Origin: Onthophagus taurus
Taxonomy: Eukaryota; Arthropoda; Insecta; Coleoptera; Scarabaeidae
Assembly (NCBI RefSeq): GCF_036711975.1
Contig: NC_091967.1
Location: 10,354,001 to 10,418,000 of the forward strand
Reading direction: 5' to 3'
Length of the DNA: 64,000 bases
Each line of letters begins with the position of its first letter. Within the stretch, counting starts at the first letter, position 1. A model generated the notes under the pieces. It had not been told where the DNA came from and made no database searches. It saw only the letters and a program-made list of their open reading frames with translations. The translations under genes and the position numbers were made by a program. This document shows positions 1 through 44,953 of this stretch, piece by piece.

Positions 1-2039
1 AGAACAACGGGAAATATTTAAAGGTGTGAAGTTCAATTTTAACACCTTTAAGTTTACAATTTCGGGGTATTTAACCTTTTTTCAAGTAATTCAATACAAT
101 TCATGGGTAAACATTTACTTAAAATGAGGGATAAATTCATCGGAAAACTCGGAAATAATTAACAACCAAAGATATGTTTGAGTGTTAATAGATTGTGCTA
201 ACTCCTAAATTGTAATTCGTGATCTGAAAATTTTCACCTATTACACCATATGTGCACATTTATGAGCAAAGAATATGTGAGGTAGAATCTTTCTTAAGCA
301 TACCTTTGATATCACTTTTCTTTAGATTACGCTGAAGATACTGAGCTTTATGATTCTTAAAATAAATTAAATAAAATTAATATAGTTATAATTTTTATGT
401 CACATACATGTTGCAGCTCACAGAAATTAACGTGTTTACTTGGATTTACCATATATGTATATTATATTTTTATAAAGCTTGGTGTTTCTCTATCAAATGA
501 TTTTATTTTCCTAATCGAGCAAAAGTCAGGTGTTTCATAAGAAATAATTACTCGACTTTGAGAATAAAATGTAGATAATTTATGCCACTATCAGTGTTAA
601 AATGCAATATCCACCAGATAATTCGAAACAATCAGTGCCGGATTAACGATAACTACTTTTCAATTGTCAAAAGAGATACATCATTAGTTTTTTCATCACT
701 CAATGGGTTTCTTTTATGTCATTTCGCTCTTTCTAAAGCAGAAAATGATCTGTCACTTCTAGCACTTGATGATAATTTTTTTTCTCTGATGAACTTCAAC
801 AGATTTCTGCGATATATATTATGATATGGGAATATTTATAACGGATATATTCGTGAAATAAACTATAATCTAGATCATTTGGACTCGTTCTTGAAGTATT
901 TAATTAAGGCAATTAAAATCTCCGAATTCGAATACAGACCCAACATCATACATACATCAGTATATATACGTTGTCGTTTCAATTCCAAGACAATATTATC
1001 AACCAATCATATCATTTCGACCACTAAATTCAACTTCGCCTTCTTTACTTTCATCAAAGTGGTTTTCCTAGATTTTCATCGTTTGATATCTAACGTGTAT
1101 GTCAGCGAGGTTGTAAGTTCTTGACCATATTTGAGAAGTGAATCATATAAATGAATAGGTTATATGTTGTGGAATCCCGAAGCGTACGCATACACTGTGC
1201 GTTTTAGTTTGAATTTAAGCCTAACTTGTTCAATTGTGTAATATCGCTATTAAACGTACAACATTTTTGTATAACTATATACTTAAGTGGAGAAGTTATA
1301 ATGTTATCTTTAAAGTGTGTTTCGAATAAGTTACACATTTCTTAATTTATATTTCTTAATGTTGCCACATCTATGTACTTAGTTTCAGGATAATATATAC
1401 TTTTTTGATGCTATATCTAAACTTTTCTCAATTCATCCGTAAATGATTTAGCACATCCAAACCTTTTTGCTTTCATTACGACTTATTTATAGAATTTTGT
1501 CCTTTTTATCATGATACATTCAAATATGTACAGTTTGTTTTTTGACATTTTTTAGAACAATTCATCACACATCTAATAGTCAACGGTAATTGTCTTCTCA
1601 TTCCATGCTTCTACATTCTCCCAATTATTTCTGTAATTTTGTAACACATTTATCCTGATTTCTATAATCTGCTACTTTAACTCTATGTTTGAATCTTATA
1701 AACCTTCAACGACGCTCCCATTCCTGATGATGTATGCTTATCATCTCATCACTCTCTTTGTCAAAAATCTCCTGCTGTATTGTCTAAATACCTATATTTG
1801 CAACATTCTTTAACATGTCTAAACTTGTGCGCGACAAAAGTGTATTTTGCGAACGCCGCGTGTTGTTGCCGCGTTATGTTTGGACACATCTTTAAAAATA
1901 TTTAAAAAAAAATAACCAAATAAATTGACTTTCAACAATTTATTTATTATTATTAATATATACAATTATGCATTAAATTAATATAGCCTTTGAATTACAG
2001 TGGATATCATATGGTAGCTGAATAACATAGCAGTATTCG

Positions 2040-2330
2040 AAATGACAAAACAAAGGGACCAAACGACTATTGAACTGAGAAAATTAATGATTCAACAGTC
2101 CCAGGAAAAGAAACCAGTGTGAAAGATCGCAAAAATTGAGGATAGCAGTTATTCTGCAATCCATGACTAAAAGACGCTTCAATATCAATAATTAGGCGGT
2201 GACCAAATCAGCGACATTTAGTACGAAAAATAAAGGATTATCCTAAAGCAGGAAAGTAGGAAAGAAGGCATTGTGTAAACCATCAAGAATATCATGATGT
2301 AGATATAATAAGCTATACAGGTGTTGCTGT
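2040..2330 (+). mobile_element. Decayed Tc1-like transposase remnant
   Basis: Broken plus-strand reading begins MTKQRDQTTIELRKL and continues, past stops, with pieces such as KIAKIEDSSYSAIHD and RFNINN. These resemble the N-terminal helix-turn-helix region of Tc1/mariner transposases, where a K-IAK-hydrophobic stretch is followed by a second helix. Stops and frame changes show it is dead. No terminal repeats were found around it. The assignment rests on pattern resemblance only. Confidence 0.3.
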
Positions 2331-2590
2331 AAGTCGTGGCATAATATGAATCACAAGTTAAGAAATATTTAAACATTTTCTCAAATATTTTCAATATGGT
2401 TTGTCTTAGAAAGATTAAAGTTGGGCAATGTTATTAGATCACTTTTGTAAAAATGTAACCACGGGATCAATGCTATACAGGTGTTCACAAAGGTTATTTC
2501 CTTAAATATTTTTATTATGTCTTAAACCCATAAAGTTTCTAACTTTTTTGGAGTTATTCGCAAAAAAATACTATCTCGTTTTTACAATAT

Positions 2591-2703
2591 TTTCATTAAT
2601 CGTAGGCGGCCATGAAAACAAATTGTAAATAAAGTAGTAAAACAACTGTCAAATTGTTACGTACGTTTTTTTTTGTTTTCATAGGCACCTACGATTAATG
2701 AAA
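2591..2703. repeat. Imperfect inverted repeat (about 32-bp arms)
   Basis: The left arm (2591-2622) and right arm (2672-2703) are reverse complements apart from a few mismatches around CGTAGGCGGCC / GGCACCTACG. They are separated by about 49 bp. A small fold-back element or structured transcript segment would explain it. Confidence 0.6.
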
Positions 2704-3133
2704 ACAATACAGAGATATATATCATATTGGTGGTATCGTCGTGTTTCGAATCGAGAAAAACATCTCTGAGGTCGCGAACGCAATACGACACTGTCCAGAG
2801 AAAGTAGGGTATTGGATGGAATTGTTGAGATAAATAGAAAATGCACGGCGGGCGGACGAGCGAAAAGAGAGAATAAGAGATTTGGCAACGTCGTGAAGAT
2901 TTCTCGTTACCTACCCAATAAATGACCGAAATTCCAAGATCTTTTTAATCGTTAATTAATTTCATTTCCACCTAAATCAACCCGCAGATAAGATTAATCT
3001 GAAGCGTTTAAAATGAATTACTATCTAATCTCCTATATTCAATAAGTAAAAAAAACGGTGGTAGACGGTTTTAAAATAAAATGTGACTGTTTGACAATGA
3101 ATTTGCTCAATAACACAGATTAAAAAAGCTTAC

Positions 3134-3261
3134 CTTGCAAATACAGTATCCTCGACGTCGTAAACATCGGAAATGGAAGAGTTCCTTTTTACTGAACGTA
3201 ATTCGTCGTCTGAAAGGCACAAAAGTCCTTCGCCGTTGGCCCTATCCTCGAGCATTTTCAT
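3134..3261 (-). CDS. First coding exon of an unrecognised gene (continues off left edge)
   Basis: Reading the minus strand from ATG at 3261 gives 42 codons beginning MKMLEDRANGEGLLCL, then LSDDELRSVKRNSSISDVYD, and ending in VFA. A phase-2 split codon and a strong GTAAGC donor follow at 3133. An in-frame TAA lies four codons upstream, so the start is well placed. The exon is acidic and serine-rich, has clean codon use and no transposon character. GC-rich sequence upstream to about 3740 looks like a 5' UTR and promoter. I do not recognise the family: no domain, signal peptide or membrane segment is visible in 42 residues. Later exons would lie beyond coordinate 1. Confidence 0.55.
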
Positions 3262-3740
3262 TGATTCCAATTAAAATTGTGCAATGTTTTTAAAATATTG
3301 ATCACAACTACTACTTGTCAAGAAAGAACACGAATAGTACGATCGTCGTTTGTTCCGTACACAGCCAGCTGTCTGTCGTCTGTCCGTTGAAAGTTTTAAA
3401 GGTTATGTCGTTGGGACGACGCTCGTTCTGTCGGTTGATCCGTTTACGTATTTCTTTCACAAATTAATTCGTGGAATTTTTATTTTAAACGAAATGCACA
3501 CGCAGAATGTTCGCAACTTACATATTTGAGGATAAAGACACTCGCGAAGGCCTTTCGGCGTGGAATACTGCTGAAAACATGGGATATCGCCTACAAAATC
3601 AAGCCGTAGTGACAACGCCAAGGCTTGCTATGCACTGAAGGCCAGATCTACCTCCGTTGATCCCAACGGTACGCATGCTTCCTCCTCTACTTGCATTGTT
3701 CCAGCCCGAGGAAGGGGACACTTTCAAAAAGAAAAAAAAA
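3262..3740 (-). promoter_or_regulatory. Candidate promoter and 5' UTR of the left-edge gene
   Basis: This stretch is richer in GC and CpG than its surroundings, with repeated TCGTC/TCTGTC tracts, and sits directly upstream of the minus-strand ATG at 3261. That fits a 5' leader and core promoter. No TATA box or precise start site could be assigned. From 3741 to the HIGD2A start the DNA returns to plain AT-rich spacer. Confidence 0.35.
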
Positions 3741-4373
3741 CTTTTTTTCACTACATCGCCATCTATTGATCAACTTTTAAACTAATATATTATTAAATTC
3801 GTATTTAAAATGTTTCATTTATAAAAATTATTTATTAACAATTAATTATTTTTTTTGTTATTATTACGTAAATAATAATAAAAATCGAAATTATAATTTT
3901 TTTAATTTTTAAGTTTATACAACCCAAATACCGCCATCTATAATATTCAAAATTTATCACAAAAAATTTGAAACAAGGTTTGACAATGTCACTTAACTTT
4001 TAAAAATTACATCTATTGGGATTAAAATCTATTAAAATTGATTATTTGAATTGAAATATGTATCAGAAGAAATGTAACAATGAAATCCTCTAAATAAAAT
4101 AACATCGTTTATATAACCCAAATAACGCCGTTACCAAAATCTCAAAATTAACTAAAACGTAAATACCTTTTCAAATAATATTACTATAACATATTAATTA
4201 TTAATAGTAAAAAATTACTAATAGAATTATTATATAACGTTGTTAAAACAACATAATAAACTATGTTGTTTTAATTAGTCAAATTTGATACAACATAACC
4301 TCAACTGTCATCGCCCTTAACCTACAAAAATATCAATTTATTTTCTTTTTAGCTCGAATTAAAACTTTAAACG

Positions 4374-4778
4374 ATGGGTAACAAACAAGAAGAGGTTGAA
4401 TTCGATTGGATTACCCTACATGATCAAATGGGGTTAATGGGTACTGAAACAACTAAGGATAAATTCATCCGGAAAATGAAGGAAAATCCTTTCGTTCCTA
4501 TTGGTAAAATTGCCACAAAACCTTGTTAATTCGGTACACAGAGTTTCTGTTGCCTTTATTTCTTTGTTTATTCATAAAGTTTATTATATAAATACAATTT
4601 TATTTATTGCATAGGATGTTTGGCTACAACGGCTGCTTTGGGTTATGGAATTTGGAGCTTTAGTAGTGGAAATACAAAAATGTCACAGATGATGATGAGA
4701 ACAAGAGTGGCTGCGCAAGGATTTACTATTGTTGCATTATTGGTTGGACTTGGATTAAGTATTAAAGATAAAAAGTGA
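4374..4778 (+). CDS. HIGD2A: HIG1 domain family member 2A-like protein
   Basis: Two exons, 4374-4503 and 4615-4778, joined in phase 1, give 97 residues. The N-terminal part contains KDKFIRKMKENPFVPIG and the second exon opens with CLATTAALGYG. This is the HIGD2A pattern: conserved NP-VPIGCLAT, a first membrane helix, a short loop ending in SQMMMRTRVAAQGFT, and a second membrane helix. The RTRVAAQ segment is the HIG1 family signature. Family members sit in the mitochondrial inner membrane and help assemble respiratory supercomplexes and complex IV. Length is close to vertebrate HIGD2A. Intron donor GTAAAA and acceptor CATAG are canonical; a further acceptor-like TTTTTAG just before the ATG suggests a 5' UTR intron. 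AATAAA signals lie near 4799 and 4811. The gene converges on HECW. Confidence 0.93.
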
Positions 4779-5955
4779 AATATGAAATGTTATTAGTAAT
4801 AAATATTAGTAATAAAAACAATTTTGTTTGTACATATGTAACTTAGAGTAATAGAATATAAATATTTAGAATCTTCTTTCATATTATTTTATAATTCGAA
4901 CGAGTCTATATTAGGAGCTTTTGACATAGAGGTGACAAAACCACCTTTAGAAGTATTAATCTGGCACTAGAATCTTAAAGAGTGCCATTGGTCATCACAG
5001 GCTGGATAAAAACAATGCTAGCAAGCTGAGTTGTTCAGGCTAAGGCGAAAGGTCACGCAGTACAGACAGCTGTGGTTGGTTTACAGATCCTGGGCTGTTT
5101 TTCTGATCTCTGAATGAACTGTAAATTGTGGGGATATACAAAGGACCCTCTGGGGCCTAAGTGTTTTGAAAGAATTCACCCCCACATGAAACTATATACA
5201 TCATTTTATAAGGATTATAAAAAGTACAAATTTATAAATAACAAACATTTATTTCGGGAATGTCTCAATCGTTACACAAAATTTCCAAAATTAAATACTC
5301 GCGCATATAAATAACATTGATAATGCACGTTCAGCCAGATTTGTTATGCGATAACTTACGCAAATAAAAAAAATCTCTTCCAACTAAAAAAATAAAAAAA
5401 GAACGTTACCATTAAAACTGCGCGGTTATTAATTACCATTTCGTATTCCCTAAATATTAAACGACCATATAGATAATCATAATATAATATTATTTCGATG
5501 ACTAGACTTTTTAAAATCACAATAACACATGACATAAAAAAAACCTGGGAAAAAATTACACTTATATAAATCATTTTCGCTTAGAAAAAAATCTCAAGAA
5601 TAACATTCATACAATTTGCCCATTTTTTTTACTTACAATTAATTTGGTAACGGTACAAAGTACACAAAGTATAAGTTATTTATGTAATAAAATGTTTTAA
5701 ATCTCTGCTTTTTTAAGATTGTTTTAACAATATACAAAAAAATCTTAGGAAAAAGACAAACGTTTCTATAAATAAAGAAAAAAGTTACTTCTAAAAGAAC
5801 ATTAACAGAGGTCAATCATCAAATTTAAGCCTTATTTTAATTTTTTTTAATGATCAAAGAAGTTATTGTCAAATTTAATATAGTTAAATAGATATAATAA
5901 CCTCAATACGAAAATATATGCGAACAAGAAATAATTTAAAACAAATTTAAAAACT
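4779..5955. other. Intergenic spacer between convergent HIGD2A and HECW
   Basis: AT-rich 3' flanks of two converging genes. A slightly GC-richer block at about 4920-5180 may be an old repeat, and a 66-codon open frame at 5114-5314 has no recognisable motif. Nothing else is supported. Confidence 0.5.
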
Positions 5956-39559
<33,604 letters not shown>

Positions 39560-40225
39560 GGTTTTTATTTATTATTTTTATGACGATAAAAAAATTCTAT
39601 TCGTTTGGAACTATTATTACGTACAAGATACCGTTAAGGCAATTAAACCGTGAATTAACACCACGTTGATGTTGTTCGAAGTTTATTTTCGGTTTTTTAA
39701 TGGGTTTTCGTATAAAACACATCTCTTTTAATTGAGAAACTCTTTAAAATATTCTAATCCTGTACTACTTTAATAACGGCACCTATAGCGTAGGGAGAAT
39801 CAAATATTGATTTCACGTATTTTAATTTGAGTTTAAATCATTCATTGTTATAAATGATATCTACACTACATACAACGGGTTTATGTTATTAAAAATGTTT
39901 ATATTTCAACTAAATTGTTTGAGCAGCTGATTTGACAACTACTTTTACACCTGCTACTAACAAACGTCAAATTTGGACGTTTACGTCAAATGTGATGGTT
40001 TAAGTTACATACTCGTCAACATTCATACCACCCAGAATTCATTTTTAAATTTAAAATTAATCAATAAATTATTAGATAATAATTTTTAATAAATAATATT
40101 TGGCGAAATTCTTTAATTTTTAATGGAAAATGAGTTAATTGCGAAATGTAGCTTTAGTTATTGGATATTAGATGGCAGTATAAAATTTGAATTGTCATAC
40201 TGATATCGTTTATAATTTTTTTATG
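39560..40225. promoter_or_regulatory. Divergent intergenic region between HECW and the CFAP107 pair
   Basis: About 670 bp separate the HECW start codon on the minus strand from the first CFAP107-like gene on the plus strand. It should carry both promoters. The sequence is AT-rich and no core promoter element can be singled out. Confidence 0.35.
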
Positions 40226-41088
40226 ATGTGTGATAATTCAAATTCGAGCCCACGATTTAATGAACACAAGGTACCTGTATATAGCAATAAATCACTATTG
40301 GGGAATTGGTATGAAGATAGATTACAATATAGAAAATATCGATACCTCCATGGGACTACTTATACTCAAGACTATATTCCTAGAGTTCCCCCATTGTCAG
40401 AAGATTCCTCAAAAAATGCTATTCAATCAGCTGTAAAAATAATGCCTATTAGTTAATTATTATAATGGTAAAATTATAATCAATTTTAATCAATTAGGGA
40501 CTTCCTAAGGCTATGTTGTTTGGACAACGCGAAGACGCGTACACCAACAATTTTTCAACAACTTACGATTTATCATATAATCATTTTGTTAAAAAAGCGA
40601 AAACTCACCCAACCGAACGGCATTGGGTTTGTAGGGATAATATTTGGTTACCAGAAAAAGACTTTACAAAAGATTATGTAAGACTTGATTTTTGATCATT
40701 TTGATGTTTGTTACTTATTCAAAGATGTGATTTTAAGGGTAATATTACTCGTTACGGAATATTCGAATACAAAACAAGTCTTTGGGAGCAAGAAAGAAAT
40801 CCTAGTCACAATCAAGAAGAGAAATCTGAGTATCAAGAATCATATGAGTGTGTTCCTAAAATGAAACCTGTGAAACGTTTTGCAACTCCTTTGTATTTAT
40901 TTTAAAATGATAACAAATTTGTTTTTAATTCATTATTTTTTAGAAAAAACTCGTCTTTAATGAATCCGTCAAATATATATTATCATACATTAACGTTAAG
41001 AGATATGCATTTGTGCACTGTAACACCAAACGAAGAAGTTGTAGTTATCCCAAGAAAACATCGCGATAATCCCATCACATGGGAATAA
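40226..41088 (+). CDS. CFAP107-like protein, copy 1
   Basis: Exons 40226-40432, 40498-40677, 40738-40892 and 40944-41088 give 228 residues. An extra in-frame ATG three bases upstream (40223) is possible. Recognisable blocks: NKSLLGNWYEDR near the start, TTYTQDYIPRVPP, a second exon opening GLPKAMLF and containing NNFSTTYDLSYNH and NIWLPEKDF, and ITRYGIFEYKTSLWEQ in the third. These match the order of GNW-EER, YR-EYIP, EGLP, STYDDHYN, LWLPEK-DF and NYGLYEQ in vertebrate CFAP107 (C1orf158), a microtubule inner protein of axonemal doublets. The C-terminus (TVTPNEEVVVIPRK, ending ITWE) appears insect-specific. In insects it is expected in sperm and ciliated sensory neurons. Exons are separated by 51-65 bp introns. 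Confidence 0.7.
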
Positions 41089-41209
41089 TAAGTATAATTA
41101 TTGTATTATTTTTATGAGTATAATATACAAAATGATATAAGTATAATTGTCTTTATCGTGAGTGTTTATTAAATGATAAACAATAATAAGATTTACGTAT
41201 GGGTTTTAT

Positions 41210-41478
41210 AGGCTGCAGCCCAGGGCCCCGGTCTACCAAGGGGCCCTCTTTCTAATTTACTGATTTAGTATTTTCAAAAAATGCAATTTATCTCGGCCTT
41301 TTTCTTATACAACCTTATGATATGATATGTTCATCAAATAAAAGGAATTATTCTCTATCAAAATATGCAAAAAAACATATTATATGCGTTAAAATTTTTT
41401 CAAATAGAGGGTGGTTGGAGATAGGGCTCCATTCAGTGGTATAGGCCAGGGCCCTCAAATTCAACGGTCCGCCCCTGG
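41210..41478. mobile_element. Possible DNA-transposon remnant between the CFAP107 copies
   Basis: One end reads GGTCCGCCCCTG (41466-41477), the reverse complement of CAGGGGCGGACC, a form common at hAT-type termini. The other side begins near GGCTGCAGCCCAGGGCCCCG at 41211. GC-rich ends surround an AT-rich, non-coding middle. The two ends are only partly complementary, so the call is tentative. Confidence 0.35.
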
Positions 41479-41811
41479 CTAGAACTGTTACATTGGGAAG
41501 TTTTGAATATCTCTAACAGTAGGAGAAACATCTGATATTGATGGAGAAGAATTGTGTGAAAAGCTAACAGCGATATACGGTTGCGCCTGGAAAAAGAAGT
41601 TTTTCTAGGTTTAAATTATTAAAACATATTTGATGAATTCGACAAAGAACAAAAGCCTCGCAAAGATCTACCGCGCTGTGCTAAGTTGTCAAGTTACCAT
41701 GTGATATTTGACAATTTAATTTTAATCTTATGATGTTCATCTGATATACCAGCTTTATGTTTAATAGAACTTTTTTTATAATACAAAAAAGAAAAGATTA
41801 AATTTTACAAA

Positions 41812-42751
41812 ATGTGTTCCAAATCAAAGAGTTCTGAACGATTTCAACTCGAAGTAATTCAATTCAAATTCTAAATAATTAATATGAAAGGTACTCGATT
41901 CTATTTTAGAAATATTCTCCCCCATTTTCAAACAAAACTCTTATCGGAAAATGGGTTGAAGAACGAAGCCGTTATAAAAAAGCAAGATACAGACACTACA
42001 CTACTTATAACCGAGATTATACACCACAACCACCGTCAAAAATCGATATCGACAACACGGATAAAAAAAATGTAAAAATATTTTTTTCGAAATTCGACGA
42101 CTTTTGAATTTGTTCGTTATTAGGGTATTGGTCCGCGATTGTTAATAGATATTAATGGGGACCAGTTTACAAAAAACTTTTCAACAACTTATGATTTATC
42201 TTATAATCATTATCCAAAGTTAAAAAGAATATGTAACCTCGAAAGAAACTGGAAAGTGTTGCAAAATAAATGGGTACCAGAAGATGATTACACAATTAAT
42301 TTTGTATGTTACTCAATCAAAAACAAATTACGATAAAAACATATCGAAATTTCAGGGAAGTGTAACTGAATATGGACTAAAAGCTTATAAAGAGCGCTTG
42401 TGGGAAGAACAAAAATCTGGAAAGGTATGCAATATAACTACATATGCAGACCATTATTTACCCCCAGATGATGAAGCTAGAAGATTTAAACGTTGGGGGA
42501 TCCCAGTGTAAGTAAAAAAAATAACACATAAAAAGCATTTATTTAAATTCTTTTATTATTAAAGGAAAAACTCATCACTTATGCATCAAAGTAACCTAGA
42601 TACATTATTATTAAAATTACGCGATCAACCTTCATTTTATGTAACACCAAATGAAGAGCTCGTCATTGTTCCAAGAGAAAAGAGATGTAATCCAATAACA
42701 TGGGAATGTTTTGGGAATCCTCCCAAAGAATCCAAACATTTATCGCAATAA
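41812..42751 (+). CDS. CFAP107-like protein, copy 2 (tandem duplicate)
   Basis: Exons 41812-41853, 41910-42071, 42124-42303, 42356-42507 and 42565-42751 give 240 residues. The first two exons replace a single exon in copy 1: MCSKSKSSERFQLE, then KYSPPFSNKTLIGKWVEER, lined up with MCDNSNSSPRF and SNKSLLGNWYEDR. Later blocks NFSTTYDLSYNHY, KWVPEDDY, VTEYGLKAYKERLWEE and the C-terminal VTPNEELVIVPREK with NPITWE follow copy 1 with the same intron positions and phases. The extra intron is only 56 bp. A plain open frame from 41884 reads the second exon out of frame and should not be used. Both copies look intact. The stop is 61 bp from the convergent YEATS4 stop. Confidence 0.7.
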
Positions 42752-42812
42752 TTCAAACTCACTTATTTATGTTCTATATGTACATCAATGACAAAATTAA
42801 AAATAAATAAAA

Positions 42813-43547
42813 TTACAAAATATATTGGTTATCTTGAGTTTTAGCAATTTCGTCTTTAAATTGAGAAATAGTTTCTCTGGATAATTTTAACCGATTTTTT
42901 AATGTCACAATTTCATTTCTAATTTTTTGTTTAGCTTCTAATATAGCTTTTAGTGTTTTCTCCTTTTTATCTTCAAAGTTTGTATGTTGTTCCCAATTGC
43001 CCATAGTTAACTGTTTTGTATTTGTCAACATGTGATGCATCAATTGAGTAGGATCTTGAAAAACAACTTCATCATAACTTTCAGATACCAAACCTTTCCC
43101 TTGGTCCATACCCAACTCAGTTGTACCCCCAGTATGAAACAATTTTAGTATGTGATACATAGTAACTGGTCTTTCATTTGGATCATTAAAATGAATTTTA
43201 ATTACAATTTCAAATTCTCCCCAACCGGTTTCGCTGATTTCATATGGTGGTTTTACAACTATACGATTCTGATTTGCATAACTTTCATGTAACTTAAAAT
43301 GTACCTTCTTGATGTAAACAGACATATCCTCATTATTATAAGGTTTTAAATAAACCGTCCATTGGTGTGTGTGTCCATCTTCTTCGCGTTTTTTACCGAA
43401 ATAACGAGCTACATTGCCATACACTATTGGTTTTACAATGCACACGCCCTACAAAATAAGATATGTATAAATTTGATGATGTATAAATAATAAACTTACT
43501 TTCATTCGCCCACCGGAATCTGGACCAAAATCCGCATGGAGACTCAT
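42813..43547 (-). CDS. YEATS4: YEATS domain protein GAS41 (YEATS4)
   Basis: Exons 43547-43500 and 43448-42813 (phase 0) give 227 residues, the usual length. The first exon encodes [16 protein letters not shown]. The second continues [20 protein letters not shown], then [20 protein letters not shown] and [15 protein letters not shown], the YEATS domain at residues 10-140. The aromatic acyl-lysine pocket residues around HTHQW and GWGEF are conserved. A C-terminal coiled coil (about 170-220, [18 protein letters not shown]) would bind partners. GAS41 reads acetylated histone H3 and is a shared subunit of the TIP60/NuA4 and SRCAP-type remodelling complexes in the nucleus. Start choice is supported by FGPDSGGR in exon 1 and by a consensus GTAAGT donor. 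Confidence 0.97.
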
Positions 43548-43997
43548 ATTTTTTATAATAACTTATTTGATTAAAAATCAAAAAAAGATTGAGGTTATGT
43601 TAATATTGTTGTTTTCAACAATCGAAATAGCCAACTGTTAGTTGGGAAATTAATATGTTTTTTTAATACCATTTATTTATTAAATGTACAATATATTTCT
43701 GATTTATTTTTATACTAAGTTTAATTTGGATATATTTAAATATCTAAATAACATTCTTATCCTTATTTAGTAGTCATTAGTAGTTTTTATATTTATAAGT
43801 TGGTACTAATTACTAGCGCGGTAATTGACAATTGTCTGTTTTGATAAACGTGATAAACGTAACCTATATTATTGTTTATAAATCATGAATTTATACTGTT
43901 TAAGCGATAAAAATATATAATTACAGGATATTTAACGAAGTATATAGTTCGTAAAGTATATCTAATAAGGAAAAGTATTGTAATATAAGTAATTAAC
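43548..43997. promoter_or_regulatory. Bidirectional promoter region of YEATS4 and SLBP
   Basis: The two start codons face away from each other across 450 bp, so both promoters must overlap or adjoin here unless long upstream leaders exist. The DNA is AT-rich; no TATA box or initiator could be assigned with confidence. Confidence 0.45.
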
Positions 43998-44953
43998 ATG
44001 ACCAGTGAATACAGGCGTTTTTCTGTGAATACAAGTTTAAGGGATGCTAATATATTTGAAGTACATATGTCATATTTTCTTTATTTAGGCTCTATCTAAT
44101 CAATGCTTTTAGGATTCTTCAAGTGCTGATGATACATTACATATAAAAGAAGAGCCCCTTGATGATTACCCCGAAACAAATACAGAATTATATAATGAAA
44201 ATTGCCGACTTTCTAAAGATAAGTCATTTACTTCTTTGGTAAAAGAAGAATTTAGTTTATTAAGCACCGACAGTCCCATTAAACAAGAAAGGATAGATTT
44301 CGAAAAGAAATTAACGTTTGACTCTGAAGATAATACAAATGAACCAGAATGTCCACCTCCTCCATCTATCAGTAGCAATGATATAAAAAAGGAAATGGTG
44401 TGTCCAACAGCACCGATTATTTCTGTAAAGAGAAATTTATTAAAACGGAAAAATGAGTCTTCAAAAAGAACAGCATCTGAGTGTGATTCAGAAATTGGTG
44501 TTTCACCTGTTAAAAGGGCTCATGTTGAGAAACATACTACTATATCAAAGTAATCCCTTTTTTTAATTTTATTCATAAAATATTTACAATTTTTTTTAGA
44601 CGTCAAATAGAGAGTGATCCTGAAGTTTTAAGGCGACGACAAAAACAAATAGACTATGGAAAAAACACTATTGGTTATGAACGATATATAACAGAAATAC
44701 CAAAGTAAAAAAAATGTTTTGAGAAATTTATTTTTGATTTTAATTGTAAAATTATGTTAATAGGCATTCACGTGGACAAAACGATCCCCAAACTCCTGAT
44801 AAACATAGAAAATATTCAAGACGAGGTTGGGATGGATTAATTAAACAGTGGCGTTTGCGATTGCACAGATTTGATCCATCTGATGATGAAGATGACGACG
44901 AAGACGACGAAATAAAAAAGGAAAAAATTGACATTAAAGAAGAGAATGATTAG
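43998..44953 (+). CDS. SLBP: Histone stem-loop binding protein
   Basis: Exons 43998-44060, 44113-44549, 44600-44704 and 44764-44953 give 264 residues. The RNA-binding domain at about 172-240 is diagnostic: [30 protein letters not shown], then [20 protein letters not shown] and LHRFDP. It keeps the TPxK threonine whose phosphorylation strengthens RNA binding, and the YGKNT-YxRY core. SLBP binds the 3' stem-loop of replication-dependent histone mRNAs and acts in their processing, export and translation. The N-terminal 165 residues are acidic and carry SPIKQE and SPVKRA, plausible proline-directed phosphorylation sites; the C-terminus is a run of Asp and Glu. Introns are 50-59 bp. The gene diverges from YEATS4 across 450 bp. 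Confidence 0.96.

Larger units (their letters stand above)
1..3133. other. Putative first intron of the left-edge minus-strand gene
   Basis: No coding exon is supported here. The stretch is AT-rich and holds short open frames without family resemblance. It follows the donor of the exon at 3134-3261, so on the minus strand it is read as that gene's intron. It contains a decayed transposase-like stretch near 2040-2330 and an imperfect hairpin at 2591-2703, listed separately. Confidence 0.4.

Noticed and set aside
5114-5314. 66-codon plus-strand open frame between HIGD2A and HECW
   Set aside because: Lysine/tyrosine-rich with no motif and no promoter or splice evidence.
41884-42075. Plus-strand open frame starting MKGTRFYFRNIL
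   Set aside because: It reads the second exon of CFAP107 copy 2 in the wrong frame; splicing from 41853 to 41910 restores the family sequence.
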